A stretch of DNA of 44,007 nucleotides from Caldilineaceae bacterium SB0661_bin_34 (GTDB lineage Bacteria > Chloroflexota > Anaerolineae > Caldilineales > Caldilineaceae). Positions 9,663 through 18,916 of this stretch are shown here, in pieces. The stretch spans positions 3,709-47,715 of the forward strand of contig VXMJ01000091.1 in the NCBI GenBank assembly GCA_009841145.1, in the 5' to 3' direction. The position numbers and the translations under genes were made by a program. Each line of letters begins with the position of its first letter. Within the stretch, counting starts at the first letter, position 1. A model generated the notes under the pieces. It saw only the letters and a program-made list of their open reading frames with translations, ran no database searches and was not told where the DNA came from.

Positions 9663-9964
9663 GTTTGGTCTCGCTGGTGGTTGTGGCCAAATGCAGCCCC
9701 GCTTGGCACTGGTTTTGAACCTGCTTCCGCCAATGGATTGTGGGCAGATTTCTGCAGAGTGCTCGCTGTTTTGCCAAGGGAGCTTTCCACTACCTTACGG
9801 GATGAGGGACGGCACCTTCAACGTCTGTGGTCTGTCTTCATGACCACCGTCCTGATACGGGACAGGCAAGACGGGACCGTTTCACTTGTGCTGAGGCGGG
9901 TGTTCGAGCACGTGAGACACAGGACAAAAGCCGCAATTTGGTGTGAACTCGAATTGGGATCCGG
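9663..9964. other. Intergenic region upstream of the LarA-family gene
   Basis: About 300 bp with no supported gene. It carries the promoter of the LarA homologue unless that gene is read through from the MFS gene. No clear promoter or operator was identified. Confidence 0.5.
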
Positions 9965-9978
9965 CCCCGAAGGCGGGG
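9965..9978 (-). terminator. Short GC hairpin directly after the MFS gene
   Basis: Read on the minus strand, CCCCG-CCTT-CGGGG begins right after the MFS stop codon. The stem is 5 bp and there is no T run, so it may only slow or protect the transcript rather than terminate it. Confidence 0.3.
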
Positions 9979-11175
9979 TTAGTGTCCGGCTTCCGCCGGA
10001 TCGGCAGTGGCGGGCAGCAACAGCCGTCCTCCGACCTGCGGTACCAGCAGCAGCAGACATGGCACCGCCAGCAACAGGAACGTGGTTTGGATGCCGAACT
10101 GTTCCGACAGGAATCCGGCGATGAACGGTCCTGTGAACATGCCGACACCGTAGATGCCCTGATGCAGGCCCATGGCGGCGGTCCTCTCGTGGTCGGACAC
10201 CTCCCTGATGCTCAGGCCCATGAGCGTCGGATAACCAATGCCGGTGGCCAACCCGACCAGTCCCTGTGCCAGGAACAGCCACCAGACGGTTGGCGCCCAC
10301 GCGGCCAGCACGGTGGCCATGCCCAACAATAGAAATCCCGTGCGCACCAGCTTGCGCGCGCCGAGCCGGTTAACGAAGGCGGCCGTGGTTGACAAGCCCA
10401 CTAGGTTGACCGCCATGAAGACGGTCATGAGGAGGCTAACCTCCACGTCCGAGGCGCCCTTGTTGACTGCCAGGATGGGAATGAAGCTGAACGTAACAGC
10501 CCAGTTCACGAACTGGGAGGCGGCATTCAGCAGTGCCGGAAACAGCACATGGGGCCGCGAGGCAAGTGCCGCGATGGGACCGAGCGAAGGTTTGGTCGGG
10601 GCACGGGGCGTTTCCCTGACCAATAGCATCAACACCAAGGCCAGAACGGCCGCAACCGCCGCCAGGTTGAAGGCTAGGGAATAGCCGCCGGCGCTGTTGA
10701 CGAATCCGGTAGCACCGGTGGCCAGGATCCGTGCTGCGCCGCCGACCATGGCCATTAACGCAGTGGCCCGGATGGCTTGTGCCGGTGGAAAGAACCGGCT
10801 GAACACCACCACGATGGGTACCCACGTGGCCGCGGCCAAGCCGGTGACGCTCCGGCCAACCCCAATCCAAAAGATGTTGTCGGCAAATCCGATCAGCCAA
10901 GCCCCCAAAGCAGTAAGCAGATAGCCAAAGAGGATGAAAGGTTTGGCTCGTCCCAGGAGATCGCTCGTCACACCCACGGGAAAGCGCAGGAGGGCCTGCC
11001 AGAGGCCGTACATGGACAGAACAAGGCCGATTACACCCAGATGGCTGCTGTATTGCTTTACGTAAATGGGGAGGGTGGGCGCGTAGAGGTACAGACCTAC
11101 CCAGTAGCAGAAGACGGCACCGACAAACACTGCGATTTGCCATCCGTGGGCGCGGGTGGTGGAGTGGGTCTGCAT
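9979..11175 (-). CDS. Major facilitator superfamily transporter
   Basis: About 398 residues with roughly twelve hydrophobic segments in two halves of six, the layout of MFS secondary transporters in the inner membrane. The cytoplasmic loop between helices 2 and 3 carries a RFPVGVTSDLLGRAKP stretch, the family's G-x-x-x-D-x-x-G-R-x-x signature. ATG 11175 leaves a short N-terminal tail before helix 1, as is usual; an ATG at 11235 would add 20 residues without a better ribosome site. It is divergent from the acetoacetate-decarboxylase-like gene at 11356, sharing a promoter region. The substrate is unknown; drug or metabolite efflux is typical for this type. Confidence 0.85.
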   Translation of the reverse strand: MQTHSTTRAHGWQIAVFVGAVFCYWVGLYLYAPTLPIYVKQYSSHLGVIGLVLSMYGLWQALLRFPVGVTSDLLGRAKPFILFGYLLTALGAWLIGFADNIFWIGVGRSVTGLAAATWVPIVVVFSRFFPPAQAIRATALMAMVGGAARILATGATGFVNSAGGYSLAFNLAAVAAVLALVLMLLVRETPRAPTKPSLGPIAALASRPHVLFPALLNAASQFVNWAVTFSFIPILAVNKGASDVEVSLLMTVFMAVNLVGLSTTAAFVNRLGARKLVRTGFLLLGMATVLAAWAPTVWWLFLAQGLVGLATGIGYPTLMGLSIREVSDHERTAAMGLHQGIYGVGMFTGPFIAGFLSEQFGIQTTFLLLAVPCLLLLVPQVGGRLLLPATADPAEAGH

Positions 11176-11343
11176 GGAGCTTGGTGTCTGCGTGGCAGGA
11201 CGGTGAGCCAACCGGTAGCCTGCGGTCCCGGGCATGGAAGGGGCGGTCTGTAGACTAAACTCAAGCGGGCTGTTTCCGGCAGTCGCGGTTGGTCCGAGTT
11301 GGGTTTACTGATGGCCACGCCGGGGCATGGCAATGTTGCGGAC

Positions 11344-11349
11344 AGGAGG
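11344..11349 (+). promoter_or_regulatory. Strong ribosome binding site for the gene at 11356
   Basis: AGGAGG stands 6 nt before ATG 11356, which selects this start over upstream in-frame TTG 11299 and ATG 11311. Confidence 0.8.
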
Positions 11350-11355
11350 AACTGG

Positions 11356-12186
11356 ATGAGCGATTCGTTGTTTGCACCGGACATGTGGCGCATGCCCTAT
11401 TGTTTTGGCCCTGCCACCGGACCACGGCGGGGACCGGACGGGCGGCGCTTTATGAACGAGGACTCTCCGTCTTCGGTTTCCCATTCCGTTGCCTTCCGCA
11501 CGCACCCGGAACTGCTGCAGAAGTTGTGCCCGCCCGGATTCAGTCTGGGACACTCACCTGTGGTCACGGTCACTGCAACCTACATGTCGAACATCGAATG
11601 GCTGGCCGGCCGCGGGTATGCGGTCTTGGGCGCCACCTTCCCGGCCGAATTCCACGGGAACAGGGACTCGGTGCACGGATCCTTCCTGACCGTACTCTGG
11701 GAGAACCTGACCGATCCCATCATCACCGGGCGGGAAGAGCTTGGTTTCGCCAAGATCTATTGCGAGCTTCCGCCGCCGCGCACGATCGGCAAGGACACGA
11801 CCTGCGAGGCTGCTTGGCTGGGCTATCGCTTCCTGGAGATGAGCCTGACCGACATGGAAGAGGTTGATCCCGCTTCCGTGCCTCCGCCGGCGCACCGCAA
11901 CGACGGGCAACTGCACTACAAGTACATGCCGCGCACCGGCGAATGGGGAACGGCGGACTGCGAGTACGCGGTCCTCACTCCCGCCGCGACGCCCAACAGC
12001 AAGGTAAAGGCCATGTGGAAGGGCATCGGGCACTTGGAGTTCCGGCGTCCCCGGTGGGAAGACATGCCCACCCAGTACCAGGTGGTCAACGGTCTGGCGG
12101 ACTTGGAACCGCTGGAGTTTCTGGGAGCCACCACCACGCATACGGTGGGTTCGAAAGACCTGTCCGACCAGCGCATCCTGGAGTAG
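11356..12186 (+). CDS. Acetoacetate decarboxylase-like protein
   Basis: The 276-residue protein resembles the acetoacetate decarboxylase superfamily. It has the characteristic segment with a proline-rich turn after a helix (HPELLQKLCPPGF), a Y-x-E-like strand region and a later F-x-x-x-YCEL element. The classical enzyme forms a Schiff base on a lysine within an E-x-K context; whether Lys in the ELGFAKIYCEL segment plays that part needs alignment. Some family members are aldolase-dehydratases used in secondary metabolism rather than decarboxylases. It is followed 113 bp later by the asparagine-synthetase-like gene on the same strand, and the two may act together. Confidence 0.65.
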   Translation: MSDSLFAPDMWRMPYCFGPATGPRRGPDGRRFMNEDSPSSVSHSVAFRTHPELLQKLCPPGFSLGHSPVVTVTATYMSNIEWLAGRGYAVLGATFPAEFHGNRDSVHGSFLTVLWENLTDPIITGREELGFAKIYCELPPPRTIGKDTTCEAAWLGYRFLEMSLTDMEEVDPASVPPPAHRNDGQLHYKYMPRTGEWGTADCEYAVLTPAATPNSKVKAMWKGIGHLEFRRPRWEDMPTQYQVVNGLADLEPLEFLGATTTHTVGSKDLSDQRILE

Positions 12187-12299
12187 GGCGGTTGATTGTT
12201 GCGCCCCTGGTTTGCCGGCGGCACAGAGGCCGGATTCCCCATCGGATGCCTGTTCCGGGCCCGGTGGACCGCCCGCGTTGAGGCATTGGGCGCGGTCCC

Positions 12300-14183
12300 A
12301 TGGGCTATCTTTTCGGCATTGCCGGTGCAGTTCCCGGAGAACAACTGCACCGGCAGCTGACTGCCGTGTGCGAGGCTGCGAATCCGGTTGGGGAGCTGTC
12401 GAGCCAGGAGTTGGATGTCCCGGGCTTTGCCTGTGCCAGCCTGAATCACCAGCGGGAAATGCCGCTGGCGGGAACCCGGGTGCAGCGGTACGGATCGTCG
12501 TTACTAGCTGTTGCAGCCTGTTTGGACAACAGACAGGAACTGGTTGGCGACCTGGAGTTGTCGGCGGCCGAAGCACTCCGGTTGTCCGACCCGGAACTCG
12601 CGTCGCTGGCCTGGCATCGTTGGGGAGACGCTTGCCATGATCGCCTGATCGGAGACTGGGTTTGTATCGAGTGGGACGGTGAACGTCGCCGACTGACGCT
12701 GCTGCGGGATCACAACGGCAACAGCATCCTCTACTTCGCTTGTCAGGCCGGCATGATGGCGTTTGGCACTTCGGGCCGCGCCCTGTTGGCGTTGCCATGG
12801 ATTTCGCATCGGCTGGATGAACTGTCCCTGGCCTGCATCGTCGCCAACATGGAGCCGGTTGGTCGCAGGACCGTCTATGCGGACCTATGTCGGCTTCCGC
12901 CGGGATGGATGGCAACGCTGGACGGTCGCGACAGTCGGCTGCAACGGTACTGGTTCCCCGAAGACACACCGCTGTGGGAGGGACAGGGCAGTTCGGCCTA
13001 CCAGGAAGCCCTGCGCATGGGCATTGCCGATTCAGTGGAGCGCATGGTCGTCCGGGCCGAATCCCCGGCCCTACAGCTGAGCGGCGGTCTCGACTCGGGC
13101 GCGGTGGCCTGGGGTACCAGTCAGGCGCATCTTCCGTCAAGAGCCGTGGCCGGATACTGTTCGGTGCCTGTACATGACACACAGGCAGCGTGGCCTGCCG
13201 AGGCGGTTGCCAACGAGATCCCGCTGGCCGAGGAAATCGGTCGGATGACTGGCGTGGACCCTGTGCGGGCGGTTCCCGCCGCCGGAGTGTCGGTACTGGA
13301 TGGCATTCGCTGGATGCTCGACGCACGCCTGGAACCCAGCATTGGCGCTGGAAACATGTACTGGATCTCCGCGCTGCTCCGGGAGGCCAAGGCACGGGGT
13401 CACGACCTGCTCCTGACCGGGCAGCAAGGGAACGGGACCATTTCCTGGTATGGCAGGCCCTGGTCGCGTTCCTTCGGAGAATTGTGGCGACACCGTTCAC
13501 CGGCCGGTGCCGTACAGCACAAGCTGCTAAGGCCGTTGTTGTCGCGGATGGGACGCGACGGAGTCAACCGGTGGCGGATCGGCTCCGAACCCTGGCTTGC
13601 GGGCACCTTGATTCGCCCGGAGTTCGCCAGGAAGGTTCACCTCCGGGAATACATCGCCGAAGAGGCGTACGGATTTTGGTTTCACTCGTTCGAGATGGAC
13701 CCGCGGATCGATCGGTGGCAGGTCATTGAAGCCGGACAGTCCCGCGTGGGGGGACGTTGGGCCGAAGGCGCGGATGCCCTTGGCCTGCGCGTCCGGGACC
13801 CGACTGCCACCAAGGCCCTGGTGGAACTGTCGCTGTCCATTCCCGATCGGGAATGGTCCGGTCCGGCGGGATCTCAGCGTTGGCTTGTTCGTCAGGCCAT
13901 GCAGGGTCTGTTGCCGAACTCCGTGACCGGGTCGCTGTCAAGGGGAAGACAGGCAGCCGACATCGTGCAGCGGCTGCTGTCCGACACTCCTGCCGTTGAG
14001 GATCTGTTGGGCAGATGTTCTCCCAACTCCCAGGTGGCCCAATACCTGGACATTGAACGGAGCCGGACGACTTGGCAGGCCCTCTCCAGGCAACCGTTCA
14101 CCTACCGGCTTCAGCAACGGTGCCTGCAGGAACTGATCCCGGCCATCACATTGGCCATGTTCCTCGAGCAGCGACAGCCTTGA
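12300..14183 (+). CDS. Asparagine-synthetase-like ATP-dependent amidotransferase lacking the glutaminase Cys
   Basis: The 627-residue protein has the two-domain layout of class B asparagine synthetase: an N-terminal Ntn-type domain and a C-terminal synthetase domain with the pyrophosphatase loop SGGLDSG at 261-267. The N-terminus reads MGYLFGIAGAV where active enzymes begin Met-Cys-Gly-Ile, so the Cys2 glutaminase nucleophile is absent. An in-frame stop at 12279-12281 rules out an upstream start. Such nucleophile-less members include lasso-peptide cyclases and beta-lactam synthetases, which adenylate a carboxylate and form an amide or ring. No lasso precursor, B1/RRE or B2 protease gene was found nearby, so the product is unknown. 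It converges on the PhyH gene with a 19-bp gap. Confidence 0.75.
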   Translation: MGYLFGIAGAVPGEQLHRQLTAVCEAANPVGELSSQELDVPGFACASLNHQREMPLAGTRVQRYGSSLLAVAACLDNRQELVGDLELSAAEALRLSDPELASLAWHRWGDACHDRLIGDWVCIEWDGERRRLTLLRDHNGNSILYFACQAGMMAFGTSGRALLALPWISHRLDELSLACIVANMEPVGRRTVYADLCRLPPGWMATLDGRDSRLQRYWFPEDTPLWEGQGSSAYQEALRMGIADSVERMVVRAESPALQLSGGLDSGAVAWGTSQAHLPSRAVAGYCSVPVHDTQAAWPAEAVANEIPLAEEIGRMTGVDPVRAVPAAGVSVLDGIRWMLDARLEPSIGAGNMYWISALLREAKARGHDLLLTGQQGNGTISWYGRPWSRSFGELWRHRSPAGAVQHKLLRPLLSRMGRDGVNRWRIGSEPWLAGTLIRPEFARKVHLREYIAEEAYGFWFHSFEMDPRIDRWQVIEAGQSRVGGRWAEGADALGLRVRDPTATKALVELSLSIPDREWSGPAGSQRWLVRQAMQGLLPNSVTGSLSRGRQAADIVQRLLSDTPAVEDLLGRCSPNSQVAQYLDIERSRTTWQALSRQPFTYRLQQRCLQELIPAITLAMFLEQRQP

Positions 14184-14202
14184 AGGCGCGGCACTGCCGG
14201 CT

Positions 14203-14991
14203 TCATGCAAATAGGGATGGGAAATACCGGTGCGGGTCTCCCGGCTCGCCGAACAGGATTTCCTGTCGATCCGTCAATTTGACGCTGTCCGGTATCTGGA
14301 CGCGGGACGACTTCCAGGCCATGTGCGATACACAGTACTTGTACAGGAGTGAGCGTCGTCCCGTCTTGCTGCGCCAGACCGCGGTGCCGTGGGTCAGCGA
14401 CTCCGTGAACAGCGTGACGGAGCCGGCCGGTGCGTGGGGCATGACCACCGCCGGCGATGTTTCGGGCGAGTCGAAGATGGCGCGGGGCACCTTGTAGTTG
14501 CTCTTGTGACTGCCGGGGATGCAGGAGAAGCCTCCCATGCCCGGCCCGGAATCGGTCAGGTTCCAGGTCACCACCACGAAGCCGTTGTAGATCTGATTGG
14601 ATTTGAAGGCGAAGTACTCCCCTTCCTCCACGCCCGAGAACGGTGCGGTGGCACCGTAGTCGGCATGGAGCGCACTGGTGAGCACGCGTCCCGTGTCTTC
14701 CTCCATGCAGATGCCGTAAATCCGATCCAGCCGAAAGCAGTCGCCGAGTTGCTGGCGAAGAATGGGCATGATTGTTTCGTGGTCGAGGAGGTTGCAGAAG
14801 GGTTGGCCCCAGTCCAGGAATCCCGGTCCGTCCGGCGCGCTGCCGAATCGTTCCCGGGAGCCCTCTTCCGGTAGCTGGTGCTCGTCCAGGATGGCATTGA
14901 TGGTCGCCACTTCGTCGGTGCTGAGAGCGTTCTCGATGACCAGGTATCCCTGAAGATCGAACAGGTATTGCTGAACGGTGTCAAGGCTCAT
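14203..14991 (-). CDS. Phytanoyl-CoA dioxygenase-family (PhyH) Fe(II)/2-oxoglutarate oxygenase
   Basis: The 262-residue protein has the PhyH double-stranded beta-helix fold signature. The iron-binding triad appears as His109-x-Asp111 (ALHADYG) and distal His201 (LTHGTAVW); Arg212 or Arg213, in GRRSLLYKY, is placed to bind 2-oxoglutarate. The FSCIPGSHKSNY segment between them is typical of the family. Members hydroxylate many small molecules and natural products, so the substrate is open. It sits tail-to-tail with the asparagine-synthetase-like gene. Start is ATG 14989-14991. All catalytic residues are present, so it is probably active. Confidence 0.85.
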   Translation of the reverse strand: MSLDTVQQYLFDLQGYLVIENALSTDEVATINAILDEHQLPEEGSRERFGSAPDGPGFLDWGQPFCNLLDHETIMPILRQQLGDCFRLDRIYGICMEEDTGRVLTSALHADYGATAPFSGVEEGEYFAFKSNQIYNGFVVVTWNLTDSGPGMGGFSCIPGSHKSNYKVPRAIFDSPETSPAVVMPHAPAGSVTLFTESLTHGTAVWRSKTGRRSLLYKYCVSHMAWKSSRVQIPDSVKLTDRQEILFGEPGDPHRYFPSLFA

Positions 14992-15223
14992 GTCGATAGG
15001 CTCCGTAAGGGTTGGCTGGTGAAGGATTCATGCAGTGTCGGCAAGGTGAACGCTGGAGCCGGTTCGCCCCAGAATCCGCCGCGCGCGGACAGGCTGTGGA
15101 CTGTGATCGTACAACGTCCCGCAGGCCATTGAACAGGTCAATTCAAGGCGGGCTGTTCAGAGTTGAGTTGAAACCGAATCGCGGGCGCGGGCATTCCCAG
15201 CACGATGGGGATGGGACGGCCTG

Positions 15224-16255
15224 CTACGACGGGTCGTAGCGTGTTGCTTTCTCCAGAGTCGGGATGAAGCTGGCCAGGTTTGTGAACTGGAAGGGGCTGG
15301 TCTTGGCGATGTTCCGAACCTGGCTGTCCGTGGCCGCGGAAGCCACCAAAATGGTCCGCTCGGGCACCACGTTCAACCGCCTGCGGATCTGGTGCATCTT
15401 CTTGCGCCGGGCCAAGGTGTTCTTGGCGGTTGTGCATTCGATCCACAACGGCTCGTCCTCCTCCAGCACGAACAGGTCCAGTTCGTGCTTGTTGCCGTCG
15501 TTGGCGATCTTGGCATTCATCAGAATCGAGTAACGGGCACTGCTGTCGTGCAGGAACTCGTCCAACCGGCTGCCGACGAACTGTTCGAGCCAGTAGCCTT
15601 TCAGGAACCGGACTCCGTCCTTGGTGAGCGTGACCCGCAGACGCTGCGTGTCATCGCGTTGTTCGAACTTGTCCAAATACTTGGTGCGTTTCAGCATCTG
15701 GCAGAGATTGACCGAGTGGCTGTACTCCTTGGCGGTCCTGTCGCCGAGGTCCACCACCAGCGGTTCCTCCGCCTTGCTCCGGCTCAGCTGATTGAACAGG
15801 GGTGCCAGCGATGTCGAGTGCCGCCGTCCAAGGAAGCGGCAGGTTTCGGTGACCTGCTCGTCGATCGTGTCCTGGTAGGCCTCGATGACATAACCACGGT
15901 CAGTCAGATAGTCGGCGGCAGGCTTGGACACACCGGTGACGGCAACGGGCGCCGGTGCCTTGCGCGACCGACGTTGGCCGGTGCGGGCGCGTGTGCGTGT
16001 GGTACCGGCTTGGGCCTTGGAGGCACCCTTGGCCGCTCTCTTCGCTGGCTGTCTGGTCTGGGTTCTTGGACGCGCTTGGCTTGCCCGCGGCTGCTCTGGC
16101 CGAACCTGGGCCGGTTGAGCGGCGGTCGTACGCTCCTGTTGCAACCTGCGGATGTCACCGCGCAGACTGCGCACCTCGGCCGTAAGCGCCTCCAGGGCCA
16201 AGGTCAGATTCTGCAGGATTTCATGTGTCTCCTTTCCGGAGCGGAATAGGTTCAC
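15224..16255 (-). CDS. Coiled-coil protein with basic Ala/Arg/Pro-rich linker and PD-(D/E)XK-like C-terminal domain
   Basis: The 343-residue protein has three parts. Residues 1-45 look like a coiled coil (ILQNLTLALEALTAEVRSL). Residues 45-105 are rich in Ala, Arg, Lys, Pro and Gln, resembling disordered DNA-binding tails. The C-terminal half ends with a segment HELDLFVLEEDEPLWIEC that resembles the strand-hairpin-strand core of restriction-like nucleases such as the DUF1887/Card1 type, where it usually reads D...E-x-K. Here the lysine position appears to be Thr (ECTT), so the domain may be inactive or use another residue. Start is GTG 16255, supported by AAGGTG 5 nt upstream. It may act in DNA repair, partition or defence; this is a guess from architecture. 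Confidence 0.55.
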   Translation of the reverse strand: MNLFRSGKETHEILQNLTLALEALTAEVRSLRGDIRRLQQERTTAAQPAQVRPEQPRASQARPRTQTRQPAKRAAKGASKAQAGTTRTRARTGQRRSRKAPAPVAVTGVSKPAADYLTDRGYVIEAYQDTIDEQVTETCRFLGRRHSTSLAPLFNQLSRSKAEEPLVVDLGDRTAKEYSHSVNLCQMLKRTKYLDKFEQRDDTQRLRVTLTKDGVRFLKGYWLEQFVGSRLDEFLHDSSARYSILMNAKIANDGNKHELDLFVLEEDEPLWIECTTAKNTLARRKKMHQIRRRLNVVPERTILVASAATDSQVRNIAKTSPFQFTNLASFIPTLEKATRYDPS

Positions 16256-16378
16256 TTCGACACCTTAGTTATTGGTTGTGTACTTGGATGATAGGTGGTG
16301 GTTCCCGCCCAACGGGTGCATTCGGTCTTTTCCAGAGCCGTGTCGTTGGCAGGGATTGAATTTTCAGTTGTTCGGAGC

Positions 16379-17380
16379 TTACGGTGTTGCCCGGGACAGA
16401 ACTTCCGGGTTGAGCGGATTATGGGGATCCTTGCCGGCAAAGAACCGCAGGACTTCCTCCACGGCCATGGCTTCGATGCGTTCGCGCGCCTCCACTGTGG
16501 TGGTGGCGGAATGGGGTGTGGCCACCAGCTTCGGGTGGTTCCTCAGTCGCGAATCCGCAGGAGGTGGCTCGGGATCGAACACATCGATCCCCGCTCCCGC
16601 CAGCTTGCCGGAGTCCAAGGCATCCAACAGGGCGTCGCCGTCGACCAGGGGACCGCGGGCCAGGTTGAACAGGAATGCACCGTCCTTCATTTGCGCGAGG
16701 GTCTCGCGGTTGATCATGTGGCGCGTGGACGGAATGGACGGCGCATGCAGGGACAGGAAGTCGGCCTGGGCCAGGACCTCATCCATGGAGGCCAGTTCCA
16801 CTTCCAAACCGGTCGTGGCTACGGACTCCTCGGTCATGATGGGATCGTGGGCCACGACCCGCATGCCGAATCCACGTTGGCAGATGTGGGCTACGCGCTG
16901 GCCGATGCGCCCAAAGCCCATCAATCCCAGGGTCTTGCCCATCAGTTCACGGCCCATCGGCACGGCCCTGGGCGCGAACCGGCCCTCGGCCAGCTGGGCT
17001 GCGCCTTCCGGAACCCGCTTGGCGCAGGCCAGCATCAGGGCAACCGTGTGTTCCGCGGTTGATTCGGTCGGACCGGCCGGAGTGTTGCAGAACAGGACTC
17101 CGGCCGTGGTGGCATCCTCGGTCACCACGTTGTCCGTGCCAATGCCGGTGCGAACAAGGATCTCGAGGTTGGGGAGGCGTCGGAACACTTCCGTGTCGTA
17201 GCGGAGGCCCGAACTGGCCAGGATGGCCTGGGCTTCGACAGCCGTGGCAATGGGGTCCGGGTGTCCCTTGTCGGGAACCAGAATCTCCACGTCCGGGCCA
17301 AATGCCTGCAGCGCGTCGGACAACTGCTGGATTTCGCACCATACGGCGGTCAACCGGGATTTGGGCATTGGGGCTGGCAT
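16379..17380 (-). CDS. D-isomer-specific 2-hydroxyacid dehydrogenase
   Basis: The 333-residue protein is a NAD(P)-dependent D-2-hydroxyacid dehydrogenase, reducing a 2-oxo acid or oxidising the matching hydroxyacid. The Rossmann glycine motif GFGRIG is at 155-160, and the catalytic Arg242 (NLARGPLVD), Glu271 (DPEPP) and His290 (TPHSA) are all present. The aspartate after the glycine motif (AHDP, about 179) suggests NAD. The start may be ATG 17380 or ATG 17368; the G-rich tract upstream fits the latter slightly better. It follows the sulfatase by 45 bp on the same strand and is probably in its operon, so the substrate may be a desulfated sugar acid. Confidence 0.85.
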   Translation of the reverse strand: MPAPMPKSRLTAVWCEIQQLSDALQAFGPDVEILVPDKGHPDPIATAVEAQAILASSGLRYDTEVFRRLPNLEILVRTGIGTDNVVTEDATTAGVLFCNTPAGPTESTAEHTVALMLACAKRVPEGAAQLAEGRFAPRAVPMGRELMGKTLGLMGFGRIGQRVAHICQRGFGMRVVAHDPIMTEESVATTGLEVELASMDEVLAQADFLSLHAPSIPSTRHMINRETLAQMKDGAFLFNLARGPLVDGDALLDALDSGKLAGAGIDVFDPEPPPADSRLRNHPKLVATPHSATTTVEARERIEAMAVEEVLRFFAGKDPHNPLNPEVLSRATP

Positions 17381-17425
17381 CCCCCTTTGGGATGGTTGGC
17401 TATTGGTCGAACCGAGGAGCGGTGC

Positions 17426-18916
17426 CTACATTTCCAATCCGGAGTGGATGGGGCGTCCGCCGTATTGAGCGAGATTGTCGGCATGGCCTTCCCGCCCGGT
17501 GGCGCGCAAGCGCTCCAGGTACTCGGGCCAGTAGGGATGGTTGGTGTTGGCATGATGGGGTCCGCCTTCGGCCATCACCCCCCAGAAGGGATCGCCGCGC
17601 TCCGAGGTTCCCATCTGGTCGCCCATCCACTGGTCCAGGCGCAGGAGCCCGGCCCCCAGGATGTCGGGGCGGGCTGCGGCCAGATTGTCCTGCTCATGGG
17701 GATCGTCGGCCAGGTTGAACAACATGTAGGCCGGCAGATCCTTGAGGCCGGTGTGATAGGTCCGGATCAGGAGCCAGTCGTCCCAGCGCACGCTGCGCTG
17801 GCAGCTCCAGGCACCGTTGCTGAGTACGAGGTAGGGACGTTCGCCGCCACTGTCCGCACCGAGTGCGCCGGCGAAGCTTTGGCCCTGCCAGAAGTCGGGA
17901 CACTCGCCGTCCACCAGGTCCATGAGTGTGGCCGGCAGATCCACGTTGTAGTTGAACTGGTTGCGGACCGTTCCCTCCTGTCCGTTGGTAACCCCGGGCC
18001 AGCGTACGATGAGAGGCACCCGGTTGGTGATGTGGTCGGCGAGCTGGTGGTCGCCCCACACGTTGAGTTCGCCGTGGTTCTCCCCGTGGTCGGCCGAAAT
18101 GACGATGGCCGTCTCCTCGTAGATGCCGAGGTCCTTCAGATCCTGGATTAGCTTGCCGATGTAGTGGTCCGCGTACCGGATGCCCGTGTCGTACCCGTCC
18201 ATGTGGGCCTTGGCATCCGCCCGTGTTTTGATGCGGCTCACACCCATGGTGGAGACCGGGGACAGGCGCTCGTCCAGTCCCGGCACCTCGGTGGCACTGT
18301 GCGGTCCGTAGGAGGCGTTCTGTCGGTCGATCAGATCCTGGGTAATCCAGGGATCCATCGGGTCGTCGGCGAATGGGTTGCCGAAGTCTTCGGGGTGGTC
18401 ATAGGGGGTGTGGGGATCCCAGAAGTTGACGTGGAGGAACCAGTTGTCGTTGCGGCCGTTGGCTTCGAGCCAGCGCTTGGCCGGGGGATACATCTCATCC
18501 GCGTTCTCCAGGCCGTTGCCGCCCGTGTCGTAGGTTTCGCTGAACCCGTACCAGACCTGATACGCCGTGTGCCGGTTCGGGAACGGGCTGATGCTGGCGG
18601 TGTGGTAGCCGGCCTGCCGCAGGGCGCTGGCGAGAGTCCCTTGTGCCAGCCGGGACCGGAACGCGCGTCCTGATCCCTGAGGCGCCATGTCGGCGTACAG
18701 GCCCCCGTGGTTGACTACGCCGGTCCGGATGCCGAACTGGCCCGTGAACAGGGCAGTGCGACTGGGCAGGCAGGGCGTGTCGGAGGCGTAGTAGTTGGTG
18801 AAGCGAACACCTTCGGACGCGATCGCGTCGATGTTGGGCGACGTGTTGCGATGATAGCCGTAACAGGACAGGTGATCCGGACGCAGCGAATCAATGTCAA
18901 TGTAGAGGATGCGCAT
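17426..18916 (-). CDS. Type I formylglycine-dependent sulfatase
   Basis: The 496-residue protein belongs to the alkaline-phosphatase-superfamily sulfatases, which release sulfate from sugars or other organosulfates. The N-terminus MRILYIDIDSLRPDHLS carries the metal-binding acids, and the signature Cys49-Leu-Pro-Ser-Arg53 has the Cys that would be converted to formylglycine. A later SADHGEN segment carries metal ligands. No signal peptide is visible, so it should be cytoplasmic, acting on imported substrate. ATG 18916 is chosen because GGAG lies 5 nt upstream; the frame extends 13 codons further. No formylglycine-generating enzyme or anaerobic maturase is in the window. The hydroxyacid dehydrogenase gene follows. 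Confidence 0.9.
   Translation of the reverse strand: MRILYIDIDSLRPDHLSCYGYHRNTSPNIDAIASEGVRFTNYYASDTPCLPSRTALFTGQFGIRTGVVNHGGLYADMAPQGSGRAFRSRLAQGTLASALRQAGYHTASISPFPNRHTAYQVWYGFSETYDTGGNGLENADEMYPPAKRWLEANGRNDNWFLHVNFWDPHTPYDHPEDFGNPFADDPMDPWITQDLIDRQNASYGPHSATEVPGLDERLSPVSTMGVSRIKTRADAKAHMDGYDTGIRYADHYIGKLIQDLKDLGIYEETAIVISADHGENHGELNVWGDHQLADHITNRVPLIVRWPGVTNGQEGTVRNQFNYNVDLPATLMDLVDGECPDFWQGQSFAGALGADSGGERPYLVLSNGAWSCQRSVRWDDWLLIRTYHTGLKDLPAYMLFNLADDPHEQDNLAAARPDILGAGLLRLDQWMGDQMGTSERGDPFWGVMAEGGPHHANTNHPYWPEYLERLRATGREGHADNLAQYGGRPIHSGLEM

Noticed and set aside
12187-12299. Possible lasso or other RiPP precursor beside the asparagine-synthetase-like gene
   Set aside because: The 113-bp gap has no start with a ribosome site followed by a leader-core-like peptide, and no maturation partner genes are present.
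11554-13500. Minus-strand open frame of 648 codons
   Set aside because: It overlaps two well-supported plus-strand genes and its translation is Pro/Arg/Gly-rich with no domain, as expected for an antisense frame in high-GC DNA.
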